Shown in pieces: positions 11,039 to 23,267 of a stretch of DNA of 64,000 bases; positions within the stretch are counted from its first letter, which is position 1; every line of letters starts with the position of its first letter. Under the pieces are notes generated by a model. It saw nothing but the letters and a program-made list of their open reading frames with translations. It was not told the origin of the DNA and ran no database searches. Both the position numbers and the translations under genes were made by a program. Location: positions 2,356,001 to 2,420,000 of the forward strand of contig JAGTWJ010000008.1 of NCBI GenBank assembly GCA_020064725.1. The letters are read 5' to 3'. Source of the DNA: Drechslerella dactyloides (taxonomy: Eukaryota > Ascomycota > Orbiliomycetes > Orbiliales > Orbiliaceae).

Positions 11039-12019
11039 CCATCAGTCATTATGGGATATATCTACCATACCACTCTTGATTCTTTTTTCACAAACCGGAC
11101 ATTAGGATGTGTGTGAGAACCCTTCTTCCCCTGGGTCAATTTTTGATGTGTTGGCGGGCGTTGGATTGTGGCATCGGCCGTTCTGGGAATAGCGCAAAAC
11201 AGCAGAATTCAACATTACATCGCGATATCGGCGCCGGCTTTTACGATTTAAAGTTGACGGAACCGATATCGATATGTGCCTAGAGAGTTGACAATTCGAC
11301 TGTCGGTGACGACACAGCCCTGCAGATTGATTACAACCGTTGGATTCCCCGACCTTAGGTGTATGGCCGCCAACGAGAGCGGCACAGATCGAGATCGGGA
11401 GCGCGAAGGACAACGGCCCCTGAACGATGATGGACCGGAAGGAAAATTCTGCAGTCTGGTCCCTTTCCAGGAAGCTGAGCTCCGTTGCAGAATCTGGCAT
11501 TCAGGCCTGCGCCTGGCTGTATCCGCGATAGCGCCAGTGGAGACCTTACGCTCGCCCCGCCTGATCTAGCCTTCAACGTCGATTCGTGTGACCCGCATCT
11601 GCGACTGCCTTAGCCTGTACTTGGAAAGCAACTTGACCAATGGACAATTACCCAGATCTAAGCGTAGATTGTACCGTGTAATGTAATTTCGGTCTGCTTT
11701 GGCGGGTGCACTCCACCCGCTGTTGGCGGTGTCAAATTTTTTGCTCGTGTGGTTAGTCTGGCCAAATTCTTCGGCTACGTGACAACGAACAAAAGACTCA
11801 ATCAACCTTTCCCCGTCGATACTATCTGGCAACATTGAATAAAATTGTCATCAAAGGGCTCAGTCGCTTCGTCTCGTCGAGTGCACCATCTTACATTCTC
11901 TTCGCACAGCCTCAGCATCGTATCGCTCGGCCGTCGTATCGTCCTCTCAACCTTTAATCTTCCAAACCAGACCAACAAACTGGAGTCGCGGTAGTAGTAA
12001 CCGTTCCACCGTCAGCATC
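11039..12019. other. Intergenic: promoter region of the CPSase gene
   Basis: No gene seen. The last 140 bases are pyrimidine-rich and lead to the CPSase ATG at 12020. A near match to the Gcn4/CPC1 general amino-acid control site, AGACTCA, is at 11794-11800; a perfect TGACTCA was not found. Confidence 0.55.
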
Positions 12020-15000
12020 ATGTCCCAAAGACTTCTCATCAAGAACCTACCGCTATCGAAGCTTAGCACCTTCGCCGCGTACACTCGCTCCTTCAACTCT
12101 TTAACGGCGATACACAAGCTCGTTCCTCCCCTAGCACCTTCCGCGGCCACCAACGTCGCTGGGAAACGCCATCTTAACTCTACGAGTGGCAGGGTCAAAT
12201 CCATCCTGCAGGCTCGTACGTTTTCCACGACGGTCGCGAGAAAGGTGCAAGACAAGACTCAAGTCGCTCCTTCCGCAAAGGCGTATCTTGAGTCCGGGGT
12301 GATTGCCGGCAGCGGCAATCTGGTCGATGTCAACAAGGTGCTAGTTATTGGTAGTGGAGGCTTGAGCATCGGACAAGCTGGCGAGTTCGATTACTCTGGT
12401 AAGGAACACCGATCAGTCTAGCATGGCAGGATTCTGCGTACTCAATATTATGGGTAAGGGTGCTGACTCTCGGGGTTTTACGAACGATTAGGCTCCCAAG
12501 CAATCAAAGCGTTGAAAGAGGCTGGAAAGCAGTCTATCCTTATTAATCCTAATATCGCAAATATCCAAACTTCCCACTTCCTCGCTGACGAGGTCTACTT
12601 CCTGCCTGTCACTCCCGAGTATATTTCCTACGTTATCGAGAGAGAACGTCCGGATGGCATTCTCCTCACCTTTGGAGGCCAGACTGGCCTCAATGTTGGA
12701 GTCAAGATGGACAAGATGGGCGTCTTTGACAGAATGGGCGTCAAGGTCTTAGGAACTCCTATCAAGACCTTGGAGACGTCCGAAGATCGTGACTTGTTCG
12801 CCAAGGCGCTGAAAGGTATGCTGTTCCTTGTCTGCTCTCCGGACCGGGATTATTCACTCATTGCTAATACCTCGCTCTACAGAAATCGATATTCCAATTG
12901 CCGAGTCCATTGCTGTCAATACTGTTGAAGAGGCGTTGGCAGCTGCTGAGGAGGTTGGATACCCCATTATCGTCCGTTCTGCCTACGCCCTCGGAGGTCT
13001 CGGCTCTGGTTTCGCCAAGGACCGGGACGAACTTGAGGCCCTCTCTTCCCAATCACTCTCTCTCGCCCCTCAGATTCTCGTTGAGAAGTCACTCAAAGGA
13101 TGGAAAGAGGTCGAGTATGAGGTTGTTCGTGATGCCTCGAACAACTGCATTACGGTGTGCAACATGGAAAACTTCGACCCTCTTGGCATCCATACTGGAG
13201 ACAGTATCGTCGTTGCACCATCTCAGACGCTCAGCGATGAAGAGTACCATATGCTCCGGTCCGCTGCTATCAAGATTGTTCGACATCTTGGGGTCGTCGG
13301 CGAGTGCAACGTGCAATATGCCCTACAGCCTGATGGATTAGATTATAGGGTTATCGAGGTCAACGCTCGTCTTTCCCGGTCTTCTGCTCTTGCAAGCAAG
13401 GCCACTGGTTACCCTTTGGCTTACACTGCTGCAAAGATTGCGCTGGGACACACTCTGCCTGAGCTTCCCAATGCTGTCACCAAAACCACGACTGCCAACT
13501 TCGAACCTTCGCTGGATTACATCGTCTCGAAGATCCCGCGATGGGACCTCAGCAAATTCGGCCACGTCAAGCGAGATATCGGATCTGCTATGAAGTCTGT
13601 TGGTGAAGTCATGGCCATCGGTCGTACCTTCGAGGAATCCATCCAGAAGGCAATTCGACAGGTTGACCCTAGATTCCTTGGCTTCCAAGGCGACAAATTC
13701 GAAGACCTTGATGCTGAACTCGCCAACCCGACGGATAGGCGATGGCTGGCGGTCGGGCAGGCCATGCTTCATGAGAATTACAGCGTTGAGCGCGTTCATG
13801 AGCTCACGAAGATCGACAAGTGGTTCTTGTACAAGCTCCAAAACATTGTCAATTGCCATCACCAACTCCGCGATATTGGCGCAATCAATGGACTGAATCA
13901 AGAGCTGCTCCTGAACGCAAAGAAATTAGGCTTTGGTGATAAGCAGATTGCCCTATTGCTTAACACAACCGAAGACCAAGTCCGTGCCCGTCGAAAGAAG
14001 TTCAACATCCACCCTTGGGTCAAGAAGATCGACACCCTTGCTGCCGAGTTCCCTGCTGACACCAACTACCTTTACACCACCTACAACGCCTCCTCCCACG
14101 ATGTTACCTTTGACGATCACGGCGTCGTAATCCTCGGTTCCGGCGTTTACCGTATCGGCAGCTCTGTTGAGTTCGATTGGTGCGCTGTTTCCTGCACTCT
14201 CGCCCTCCGCGAGCTGGGCAAGAAGACGGTGATGATCAACTACAATCCGGAAACCTACTCAACAGATTTCGACACTGCTGACAAGCTCTACTTCGAAGAG
14301 CTCAGCTACGAGAGAGTCATGGACATCTACGAGCTCGAAGCAGCGTCTGGAGTTGTCGTCTCGGTCGGAGGTCAACTACCGCAGAACATCGCGCTCAAGC
14401 TGTCCGAGACTGGTGCCAAAGTTCTTGGAACTGACCCCAAGGATATCGACAAGGCCGAGGACAGGCACAAGTTTTCACAGATTCTTGACAGTATTGGCGT
14501 CGACCAACCCGCCTGGAAGGAACTTACAAGTGTAGATGACGCCCTCAAATTTTCCAAGGACGTCGGCTTCCCCGTGTTGGTTCGCCCATCCTACGTTCTC
14601 TCTGGCGCTGCCATGAGCGTTATCCGTGACGAAGGCGAGCTCGAGGAGAAGCTCAAGAACGCTGCTGCCGTATCTCCGGACCATCCCGTTGTCATCACCA
14701 AGTTCATCGAAGGAGCCATGGAAATCGACGTCGATGCCGTCGCACACGAAGGCAATCTACTTATTCACGCCATCTCGGAACACGTCGAACAAGCTGGCGT
14801 TCATTCTGGCGACGCCACCCTCGTCCTCCCACCCGTCAGCCTTGACGAGACGACTATGGCCCGCCTCAAGGAAATCGCAGTGAAGGTCGCTAAAGCTTGG
14901 TCCATCACCGGGCCCTTCAACATGCAAATCATCAAAGCCGAGAACGAAGACAGCGGCGAGCCGCTCCTCAAAGTCATCGAATGCAATCTCCGCGCGTCTC

Positions 15001-15799
15001 GTTCCTTCCCCTTCGTCAGCAAGGTCCTCGGTGTCAACTTTGTCGATGTAGCTACGAAGGCTCTTGCCAACACCGACGTCCCCGAGCCCGTCGACGTGAT
15101 GACCCGCAAGTTCGACCGTGTTGCAACAAAAGTGCCCCAGTTCTCGTGGACCCGTCTCGCCGGCGCTGATCCCTTCCTCGGCGTTGAGATGGCCAGCACC
15201 GGTGAGATCGCGTGCTTCGGCAAGGATCTCGTCGAAGCATACTGGGCATCCATTCAATCGGTGATGAACTTCCAGGTCCCAGAACCCGGATGCGGCATCC
15301 TGCTTGGCGGCGACACCAACGCCCCGTACCTCAAGCAGATACTCGAGTACATTGCGCCAATGGGCTACAAGCTGCTCGCTGCCAACCCAGCCGTGAAAGC
15401 AGCGCTGGAGAAGGCGGTCCCCGCCGCCAAGATTGACATCCTCGAATTCCCCAAGACGGACAAGAGGAAGTTGCGGGAAGTTTTCAAGCAGTATGATATC
15501 AAGGGTGTCTTCAACCTGGCCCAGAGCCGAGGCAAGCACCTACTTGACGAAGATTATGTTATGAGACGTAACGCTGTGGACTTCAACGTCCCGCTATTCA
15601 TGGAGCCAAAGGTGAGCTTCCCCTCGACTAAGCCCCACCACCTGACCGACGACCGAATGATTCATGCTAACGAATTGAAATCTGTCTGTAGACGGCTGTG
15701 CTGTTTGCTCAATGTCTGCGGGAGAAGCTGCCCCGTAAGGATGGCATCCCAAGTGAGGTTAAGCGATGGAGCGAGTTTATTGGCGGAAAGCCCTTGTAA
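12020..15799 (+). CDS. cpa2: Carbamoyl-phosphate synthase, arginine-specific large subunit (mitochondrial)
   Basis: Four exons: 12020-12398, 12492-12815, 12883-15611, 15692-15799; 1179 residues. All three introns are GT-AG. The product makes carbamoyl phosphate from ammonia (passed from the small glutaminase subunit), bicarbonate and two ATP, for citrulline and arginine synthesis. Residues 1 to about 80 are basic, Ser/Thr-rich and lack acids, as in a mitochondrial transit peptide. The first synthetase half begins with KVLVIGSGGLSIGQAGEFDYSG and the ATP-grasp 1 domain, followed by the oligomerisation domain. The second half begins near 650 with VVILGSGVYRIGSSVEFDW and the ATP-grasp 2 domain, and an MGS-like regulatory domain lies at about 1050-1165. 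There is no fused glutaminase or aspartate transcarbamoylase, which separates it from the pyrimidine enzyme (Ura2/pyr-3). Equivalent to yeast CPA2 and Neurospora arg-3. Confidence 0.97.
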
Positions 15800-17169
15800 A
15801 CCGCCACACCTCGGCCCATTAGGCGGGATGAAAATCGACGACGACCAATGATTCCCTGCTCTTAGATTTTTGTTTATGTTTGCTCAATACCGGGTTCGTC
15901 AGCTCGGCTTATCGGTTTACGTCGAGCCAGCCCCACGATAAACGCAAGCCCCGCAATGCCCAGCTATTCCATTTCCATTCGTACTCGCCTTGTCAACCAG
16001 ACTCTGGTGGCAAGGTATTTTCGTTCGTCCGTCCATATTGTATAAAGTACAAAAAAAGCATGATGTATGACGACAACCAAAAGTTTTGGATGTTTGGGTT
16101 CCTGTCTCGATTACAGCATATACAGTGCCTTCGATGCATCGTATGTCCAGGACAGACATATATAATCTCATTTTTTTTCTTGCGTCATGTATCCTACGAT
16201 ATCACTCATGTAGATAGCAACTAACCTTCATAATTGAAGCATCTGACCTTCGACGAACATTGAATAGTCCGAACTTGTGATTCAGATAAGCTTTAGCCCG
16301 ACCAGCCCGAGACCTTGCCTATGGTTTTACAGATCTTGATCGATATCGAGTCGACTCGGACAAAGGTACACAAGCTATCGCCTATGTGGGTCTGAGAGAC
16401 ACCGTTCACATATTGCAATCACGAGAACAATGTACGCACCCACGTGACATTCACAATGAAGTTGTTCAATTAGGCCCATCACGCACATATATATATACAC
16501 AGCATGCACAAACAACCGACAACAGTAAAACAGAAATCCACAAGTGAAGACGTTTAGCTACTACAGGTACTGACGAAACTGTAGACTGCTAGAGAGAGGG
16601 TAAGGCAAAACAGTTGAAGAGTCGATCCATAGTGATGTAGTGGTCCGATTTTGCAGCACTGCAGCGCGCAAGCCCCGCATACCAGGCAGTATCGGGACCA
16701 AGTTTGCAAACCAGATAACAAAGCAAGGTGCGCAGGAGATGAGAGAAGTACTACGAAATCTCTCACCCCCCCGCAAGGAGTAATAATATCCAACATGAAA
16801 AGAACAGCGAACGTCTCCTGCACCGCTCGGGGGGAAAGCTAGCTTCTCAATTTGGTTTTGTTTGTCGGAAAGAGCGAAAAAAGGGAGTTGTACATCATGA
16901 ATCGAAGGTCAGTATTTCTGTCCTTCTTTCATTTATGGGGGCAACGAACCAGCCGGGATGATATCTTCTCGTTATGATGTACAGAGGGCGGAGTAGGAAA
17001 TATGGAACAGATAGAAGCAGAGCTAAACAGCTGAGAACACAAGAACGACATACTCATTAAGGTTGGGGAAAGGTAGAAGACTATTTCGGGTGAAAAATAG
17101 AAAAGGAGAGAGCGTGATATATTACCGTAAGCAACCAGTACCATCGTTAGAGTCAGCACAAAATAGCAT
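15800..17169. other. Convergent intergenic region, CPSase / PWWP gene
   Basis: Both neighbouring genes end here, tail to tail, so the stretch should hold two 3' ends. Open frames in it are short and unrecognised. No gene seen. Confidence 0.6.
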
Positions 17170-19328
17170 TCAGGCCTCAGCAGCGACCTCCTTGCTCGCC
17201 TCCAACGGAGCAGCGGTTTCACTCTTCTCTTCTGGCTCGGGAGCCTTGGTTTCTTCAGGGGCAGTCGGTTTTTCTTCGCCCTTTTCCTCTGGTTCGGCAG
17301 TCCCATCGCCCTCCTTTGCATCAGCCCCGGAGATCTCAACTTTCTCTTTAACTTCATCAGTAGTCTGCTTTGGTTCATCTTCCTCTTCGGGGCTCTTGCT
17401 CTTGCTGAGTTTCTCCTTGTCACTACCGGCTTTCTTAACACCGTTAGGTTCGGCTCCAGAAGCCTCCGGGTCATTGGCCAGGAGTTGGTTCCACTCGTCG
17501 AGCAGTTTGAGAGTGCGGTCCTTGAATTTGTACTTCTCATCAAACGGGATACTCGTGAGACGAAGCAGTGCCTTGAGAACCTTGTTGATCTTCGTCTTTT
17601 TGATGATAGCAACCTCCAACTTCGGGTAGGATTCAAGCTTCTGGAAGTAGTGGTCGATATTGACAACCTCCTTCATGATGGTGTTAGCATCGGATAGCTG
17701 CCTAAAGTTAAATAAGACGGAGAATATGACTTACGGATTCGTTGGGAACTTTATCGGTGGTGAGGAGTGCCTTCTGGATCTTGTGGCGCAAATACATCAC
17801 TTCCTTCTCCTTCTGGTCCTTCTCAGCAGTAAGATTCCTAGTCTTTGCCGAGTCGTCCGCGCTATCATCCTTCTCCTGCAGCTGTTGTTGCTTCTTTTCG
17901 GCAGTCTTGGCCTTCTTCTTGGAGCCCTTCTCGCTGGCGTCTTCATCGTCTTCTGAAGCGACTGCGGCGGTGCGCTTCTTGGAAGACTTAGGAGTTGGCC
18001 CAGCGTCTTCGGCGGCTGCCTTCTTCTTGGAGGATCCGTTAACGGAGGATTTGGTCTTCGCTGAGGCAGGAGTCTTCGCGTTCTTGCCAGTATTAACTTT
18101 CTTTGGAGTCTTTGAGGTCTACGGAATGACGTCAATACAAGATCTTGTTTACTGTTTGATGATGGTGAACTTACATCCTCGGCTTCCTCTTCGGCCTTGC
18201 GTTTCTTTGAAGCAGACTCCTTGGCGCTTGCCTTCTTCTTTTTGCCCTTCGATGGTGTCTTCGTCTGAATCTCTTCCTCCTCCTCATCTTCTTCCTCATC
18301 ATCCTGCTCATCGACGTCCATTGCATCAACGTCCTCGGCTTCCTCTTCCGGGTCGACATAGGCGTCGGCTTTGATATCCCTGATGTCGTCCAGCGTCAGG
18401 CCTTTCTTGGCGTTCTCGTACGCTTTGACTATGTCTTTTGCCTTGCCACGTGGGGAGAACGCGTCAATGGCAGTCTTGTCAAGCAACGATATCTCGGTAA
18501 ACATCGTCCACGAGCTATACAGAGATATTAGCAGAGAGTCTCGAATCACGCGGAGCAGGTACCGAGCACTTACAAGCTTTCGAAGTTGTCAAGAAACATC
18601 AAAGGCCAGTGCCCTGCACTGCTTCCTTTGGCGGCAATTGGGATTTCCCCCTCCGGGACACCTGCCATGCTGAACTTTCCCTTCCTCTTGCTGGTGCTGT
18701 CCTTTGGCCTAGCCTTCAGAACGCTAGGTGGGAGCATGTCTTCCTCGACAATGATTGCTGGCCATGGAGAATACCCTTTAAGGCGGGCCAGGACAATCAT
18801 ACCAGCCTTCAAGGGGACGTCCGGACCGGCCTTACCACTAATAGACTTGCGTTTATTGGCGGAACCGGTAGGAGTGGCACCTGCAAGGTTTGTAGTCGAC
18901 TTCCTCCTCGCGGGCGTTAGAGCCTTAGAGGCTTCTTGAGCCTTCTGGGCGGCAGCTCGGGAGGGCCTGTTGGCCTCGGTAGTGGGTGAGATGGCCGGTG
19001 CGGTTTTCTCGTCGGCGGCTTTGGTCAATTGCGTGCTTTGCGTGGTGTCATTGTCTTCCGCAGGCTGTGGAGCGGGCTTTGGTGACGATTTCTCAGCCGG
19101 GGCAGGCTCATCGGCGTCATCGGCGGGTTTGGCGGGTTTGGCGGCCGCGACCTGCTCGGCGTCTTTGGCAAGCTCATCGGACTTGGCGTCGGCGACGGGG
19201 GCGGCCACCTCGGTCTTCTCGACCGGTGCAGCGGTGGATGGAACCTCCGGAGCAATTTCCTTCACTTCCGGCGCTGGTTCGGCGGTTGCCGGTGGAGCGG
19301 GCGACGGAGCTTTTTCGACGGAGGCCAT
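17170..19328 (-). CDS. PWWP-domain chromatin reader (Pdp3/LEDGF-like architecture)
   Basis: Minus strand, four exons: 19328-18574, 18514-18175, 18118-17735, 17697-17170; 668 residues. The N-terminus (1-170) is Ala/Pro/Glu-rich and disordered. The PWWP domain starts near 171 (VPLKAGMIVLARLKGYSPWPAII, with SPWP as the PWWP motif) and crosses the first intron to about 290, with an insert inside. An acidic stretch (EEEDEEEEE) and Lys-rich nuclear-localisation-like runs follow. Near residues 470-570 is a helical region with YFQKLESYPKLEVAIIKKT and KINKVLKALLRL, which resembles the TFIIS N-terminal/LEDGF integrase-binding fold. PWWP domains bind methylated histone tails such as H3K36me, and fungal Pdp3 belongs to histone acetyltransferase complexes; membership here is inferred. 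The third intron (17734-17698) is only 37 nt. Confidence 0.9.
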
Positions 19329-21690
19329 CGTGAAGTGAATGCCGAACCGTAGAATTAGGGCGCGGGGTATGTATAGAGAGCGACAGTGAATCGGCGGGCC
19401 GTGCTACCGCGCGAGGGATGGTGTTTTGCGTGCAAAGCGCGGATGGCCGACGCGTATTTCAGCGTGCTCGGGTGCCTCCTGGGGCCGGACGGGCGAACGG
19501 GAAAGCGCTCTGGATATAATTCGGTGGGTGCGACTCGAATCGCGCGCCCGGGATCGGTGTCGGAGCGAATTGGCGATGGGCCAGGCGACGGTTGTGATGG
19601 CGGGCGTGTAACGGCGAGCGGGGGCGAAGAAGGATGATGTTGTGGAGAGGAGGAGAGAAGGAGGGAAGAGCGAGCGGAAGAAGAAGAAAAGTGGGAAGGC
19701 AGGCGAGAAGGACCACAAAGCCAGCGCTGCCCAAACGGGCTTCGGCAACAATGCGCCAACGCCCACACCAGCCTCCAAACAAACGACGCCAGTCACCACC
19801 ACGCCCGACCCGGGGAAACGAACGGCCTCGAGGCCGTCAAAGGCGAGTCGCATTGTCAAAGACGTCCCTGAACGGTGTACATGTACCCCGCAGCTGACTT
19901 GTCGTACGCAGCAGCAGCAGCCTGGGGGGTCCCGGCTTCGCGCCAGCCGGCGGCTTTTTTGTTTACCTCTGTTGGAGGCGCAAAGCGGCCTTTACGGCAC
20001 CGTGGGCTCTCCAGCGAGCACCTCTCTTTGTTCCCGGGCGCGATGCACCGATCGGGAAGCAGAGTGAGTCGTGCTGACCTGGCGCTGCCTCCGTCGCGAG
20101 ACCCGCCGTCTCGCCTGTCAGGCCGGCAGCCGTCGTGAAGCCCACCCGGGCGCTGGATATCGCGCATTATCAGCCTGGCGGAGCTAGAGCTGCAGAGACG
20201 CACTCGCTTTCGCACTCGCACCAGCGGGCATGTGGCCACGGGCGAAATGGACACCCCGGGCGCATTTGCATGATGTCATGGCGGACGTGCTCTCCGCCAT
20301 TGGCTCGCTTTTTTAAGCGGACGGGCATCGCGCCCTCACTGACATATCGCATTTTCGCTAGCTGCATCCGGCGGCCAAGGGTCACGGCGAGCAGAGCACC
20401 TTGTCCGGCATTCGGACAGAGACCTCGAGCATCGCACAGATCGAGCACCGTCTCTCGATCGGATTGCTTCAACAATGAAGTCGCCCTAGCAGCACTCCAG
20501 CGTTTCCTTTTAGCATCCTTTCTCCACATGTCGCGCGAGCAAACTTTTCCTGTTTCCAGAATGCAACAAGTGCATGCAAAGCCACCCGTGTTGGCGTCAA
20601 ACTGTGTCCGCATGAACAAAATAATCACGACCTGGACTGCCTCCTATCGGCACCGTGAGTTGCTTTAGGTCTCTGGTTCCAGCCGCAAAGTACATACTGC
20701 ATATATATGTTAGCCAAATTTAACGTCTGGCATTTGGAGAAATCAATATCCTTCTTACGGATTCCACTCGCCAATGATCCCATCTCTGCTGCAACTTAAT
20801 CGAGTCAAAGGGCGCATGACTAATCGAAGAAGACTGGCAGTCCTGAATACTTTATATAGGCACGGCTCCGTTGCTCTTCGACAACATCAGCTTAAACTCA
20901 TCAAGTGATTTCTGGAGGCAAGCTTGTTTACCAAGTAAAGGCATCTTCGCACACTCGGAATCGGCAGCTTTGTTGGAATTTTACCACCCACTTTTCCCTA
21001 TGCGGTAATAATTGCCTAGTCAGGAAAACTTGTTTCGCTTCGTTCTGAGGGCTGTCGCATGGTCGAACATCCCGCCGCAGATACTTTTCCAACCGGTTTC
21101 AGCAAGGAAAGTTTCGCCGGAGGCTCTAGGAACACCGTCTATTCCTCTCCGAGAGTCGGATTCACGATTGCTTGCCGGCGGAGTGAGCCTTGCTACAGGA
21201 GCTTACGAAACGTGCCAAAGTCTCTCCTTGATCCCGAACCAGACTTGGAAATCCTACAAGTTAACATCAGACGCTACCCCGGCGAACGTCAAGTCTGTGT
21301 TCTGGTTCCTGTTCTATCTTTAATTTAAGCTTGCGAACTGAGAAGGTCTGTCCCAACAATGGCCTTTTATATAGTGTTACTGGGTCCCACCGCTACAATG
21401 GGTCTCCTTCCCTTTACTCACCAGCCTAAAGCTGCCCATCAACTTTCCACGCAGGTCGTGTTCTTCGCTTCTCTTTCTGTTCTTTTATCCATATCGCCGT
21501 GCGATTTTTCTTCATTTGATTCCCGCGTACATTCTTATCTGTTTTTCTTATCATACTAAGGGGCATACTATAATCTCGGCTGCGGTCAGATTGTGACGAA
21601 AGTTCGTGTAATCGAAGTACTCCGGATTCTTGGTGCAAGCGTTCATATATCTATCGTTTATACAACATATCAGAGTCTCTGGCGACTACC
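19329..21690. other. Divergent intergenic region, PWWP gene / subtilisin
   Basis: Holds both promoters. The part next to the PWWP gene (19330-20450) is G+C-rich and carries overlapping open frames on both strands with Arg/Ala/Ser/Pro-skewed products; none has a recognisable domain. From about 20680 the DNA is more balanced. A TTTATATAG motif lies at about 21364-21372, some 320 bases before the subtilisin start, and could be a TATA element. Confidence 0.5.
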
Positions 21691-23267
21691 ATGAAGTCGG
21701 TGGCCCTCCTTTCAACTTCGCTCATCTTAGCAGCCATCCCCTCAACATTCGCAATTCCTACATCGAGAGGAATTGGAGCTCGGTGGGTCAAAAGTGGTGC
21801 GAAGAGCGTCCAGGAGCCAAGCACCAATGCCGCTGCAGCAGATGCGGAACAGGACTATATTGTCGTCTTAGCTGACGATGAGAAGCGTCCTTGGCCGGAA
21901 GTATTCAAAAGCATGGGTTGGAACACAACTGAAACAATTGCAGCACGTAGTGTAGACGGCAATGACGTGCCAACCTTCCGTGCATTCGAGACTGATGAGG
22001 GTGAAAGTATCCAAACTTTCGGAACCCACATTCGGGCCTTCACGATGACGATGAAAAAGACCGACGGTGCAAGCATACAGTCCCTTCCCAACGTCGCAAT
22101 CATGGAAAAAGATCACAAAAGATCATGGGCTGTGATGCCTCGGAAAACCCCCTATCGTCAGCGAAATATGCCTAGAAGCGTCGTTCCATACGGACAGACG
22201 CTTCCCGTCGGGTTTGAAATCACAAAGAGGCAGGCGCCAGGCAACTCCAGCGACGGTTTCCTACAACAGAGCACTGCACCTTGGAACTTGCAACGGATAT
22301 CAAGCCAGGGTACAGTCACTTCAAACGGCCGTCGCGTGACGGATTTGAACTTCGATTACAGGTTCGAGCGAAAATCCGGGTTGGGCGTCGATGTATACAT
22401 GATCGACTCCGGGTTCAATGTGCAACATGTGGATTTTGGCGGCCGGCTCCAAGTTCTCTTTAGTCCCTCCCAGGACGGCGGAAAGGATACCATCGGCCAC
22501 GGGTAAGTAAACTTACATTGCCTCCCCGTATTATAAAGAATTCGAGAATACAGGTCTAACATATATCACGGCTTAGAACTCACACCTCCGGAACCGTCGG
22601 ATCGCTCACATACGGCGTCGCCAAGAATGTCAACATCTTTGGCGCTAAAGTCGGTGATGATGCTCCCACCGATAGCGCCCTCGTTGCTGGCCTTGACGCC
22701 GCTATCAATCAGCACAATCAGCGCAAGACACTGCCCGGCTTCGCAGGTTCCGTCATCAGCATATCCCTCGGCGGCAAGGATCTCGGCAAAACCCTCTTCT
22801 CCGTCGTACAGCGCGCCTCCCAAGCCGGAATGCACATCTCCGTCGCCGCTGGCAACGACAACAGCGACGCATGTGGCGACTTCCCAGGCGGGTTCAACCG
22901 CCAGCTCCCAATCATAAACGTCGGCGCGACGGACGTGAACGACAATCGCGCAAACTTTTCCAACTTCGGCCCCTGTGTGGATATTCACGCGCCGGGCGTC
23001 GACATTGTCAGCACGTTCAACACTGGACCACAGTCTGTAGATTCGCTTCAGGGCACCTCGATGGCCTGTCCGGCAGTGACAGGCATGATCGCGTATGAGC
23101 TCACGCTCAACCCGAACCTGCGGTTGGATCCAGCAGGGATGAAGAAGCATATCCTGTCGAAAGCGCTACCTAACGTCATCAAGGGTACCCAAGGCGTAAC
23201 CCCGGGAGGATTCGTTATGCTCAACAATGACTTTCCAGGAAATCCAGCGCCTCGCCCTTCCCAATAG
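21691..23267 (+). CDS. Secreted subtilisin-like serine protease (S8, proteinase K type)
   Basis: Two exons, 21691-22502 and 22577-23267 (intron GTAAGT...CTTAG); 500 residues. Signal peptide at 1-22 (MKSVALLSTSLILAAIPSTFA), then an I9-type inhibitory propeptide (DYIVVLADDEKRPW onwards). A dibasic KR near 180 (EITKRQAPG) fits Kex2 cleavage, and the mature chain begins like proteinase K (STAPWNLQRISS). The catalytic triad is complete: Asp239 in YMIDSGFN, His270 in GHGTHTSGT, Ser432 in GTSMACP; the oxyanion Asn364 lies in VAAGNDN. The intron falls inside the His motif. It is expected to be an extracellular endopeptidase for nutrition or host contact. It sits alone, with no linked inhibitor or transporter. 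Confidence 0.96.

Noticed and set aside
11794..11800. AGACTCA as a Gcn4/CPC1 site for the CPSase gene
   Set aside because: One mismatch to TGACTCA and no second copy; noted but not listed as a regulatory site.
19642..20067. 141-codon open frame divergent to the PWWP gene
   Set aside because: G+C-rich DNA with open frames in several phases on both strands; no domain in any of them.
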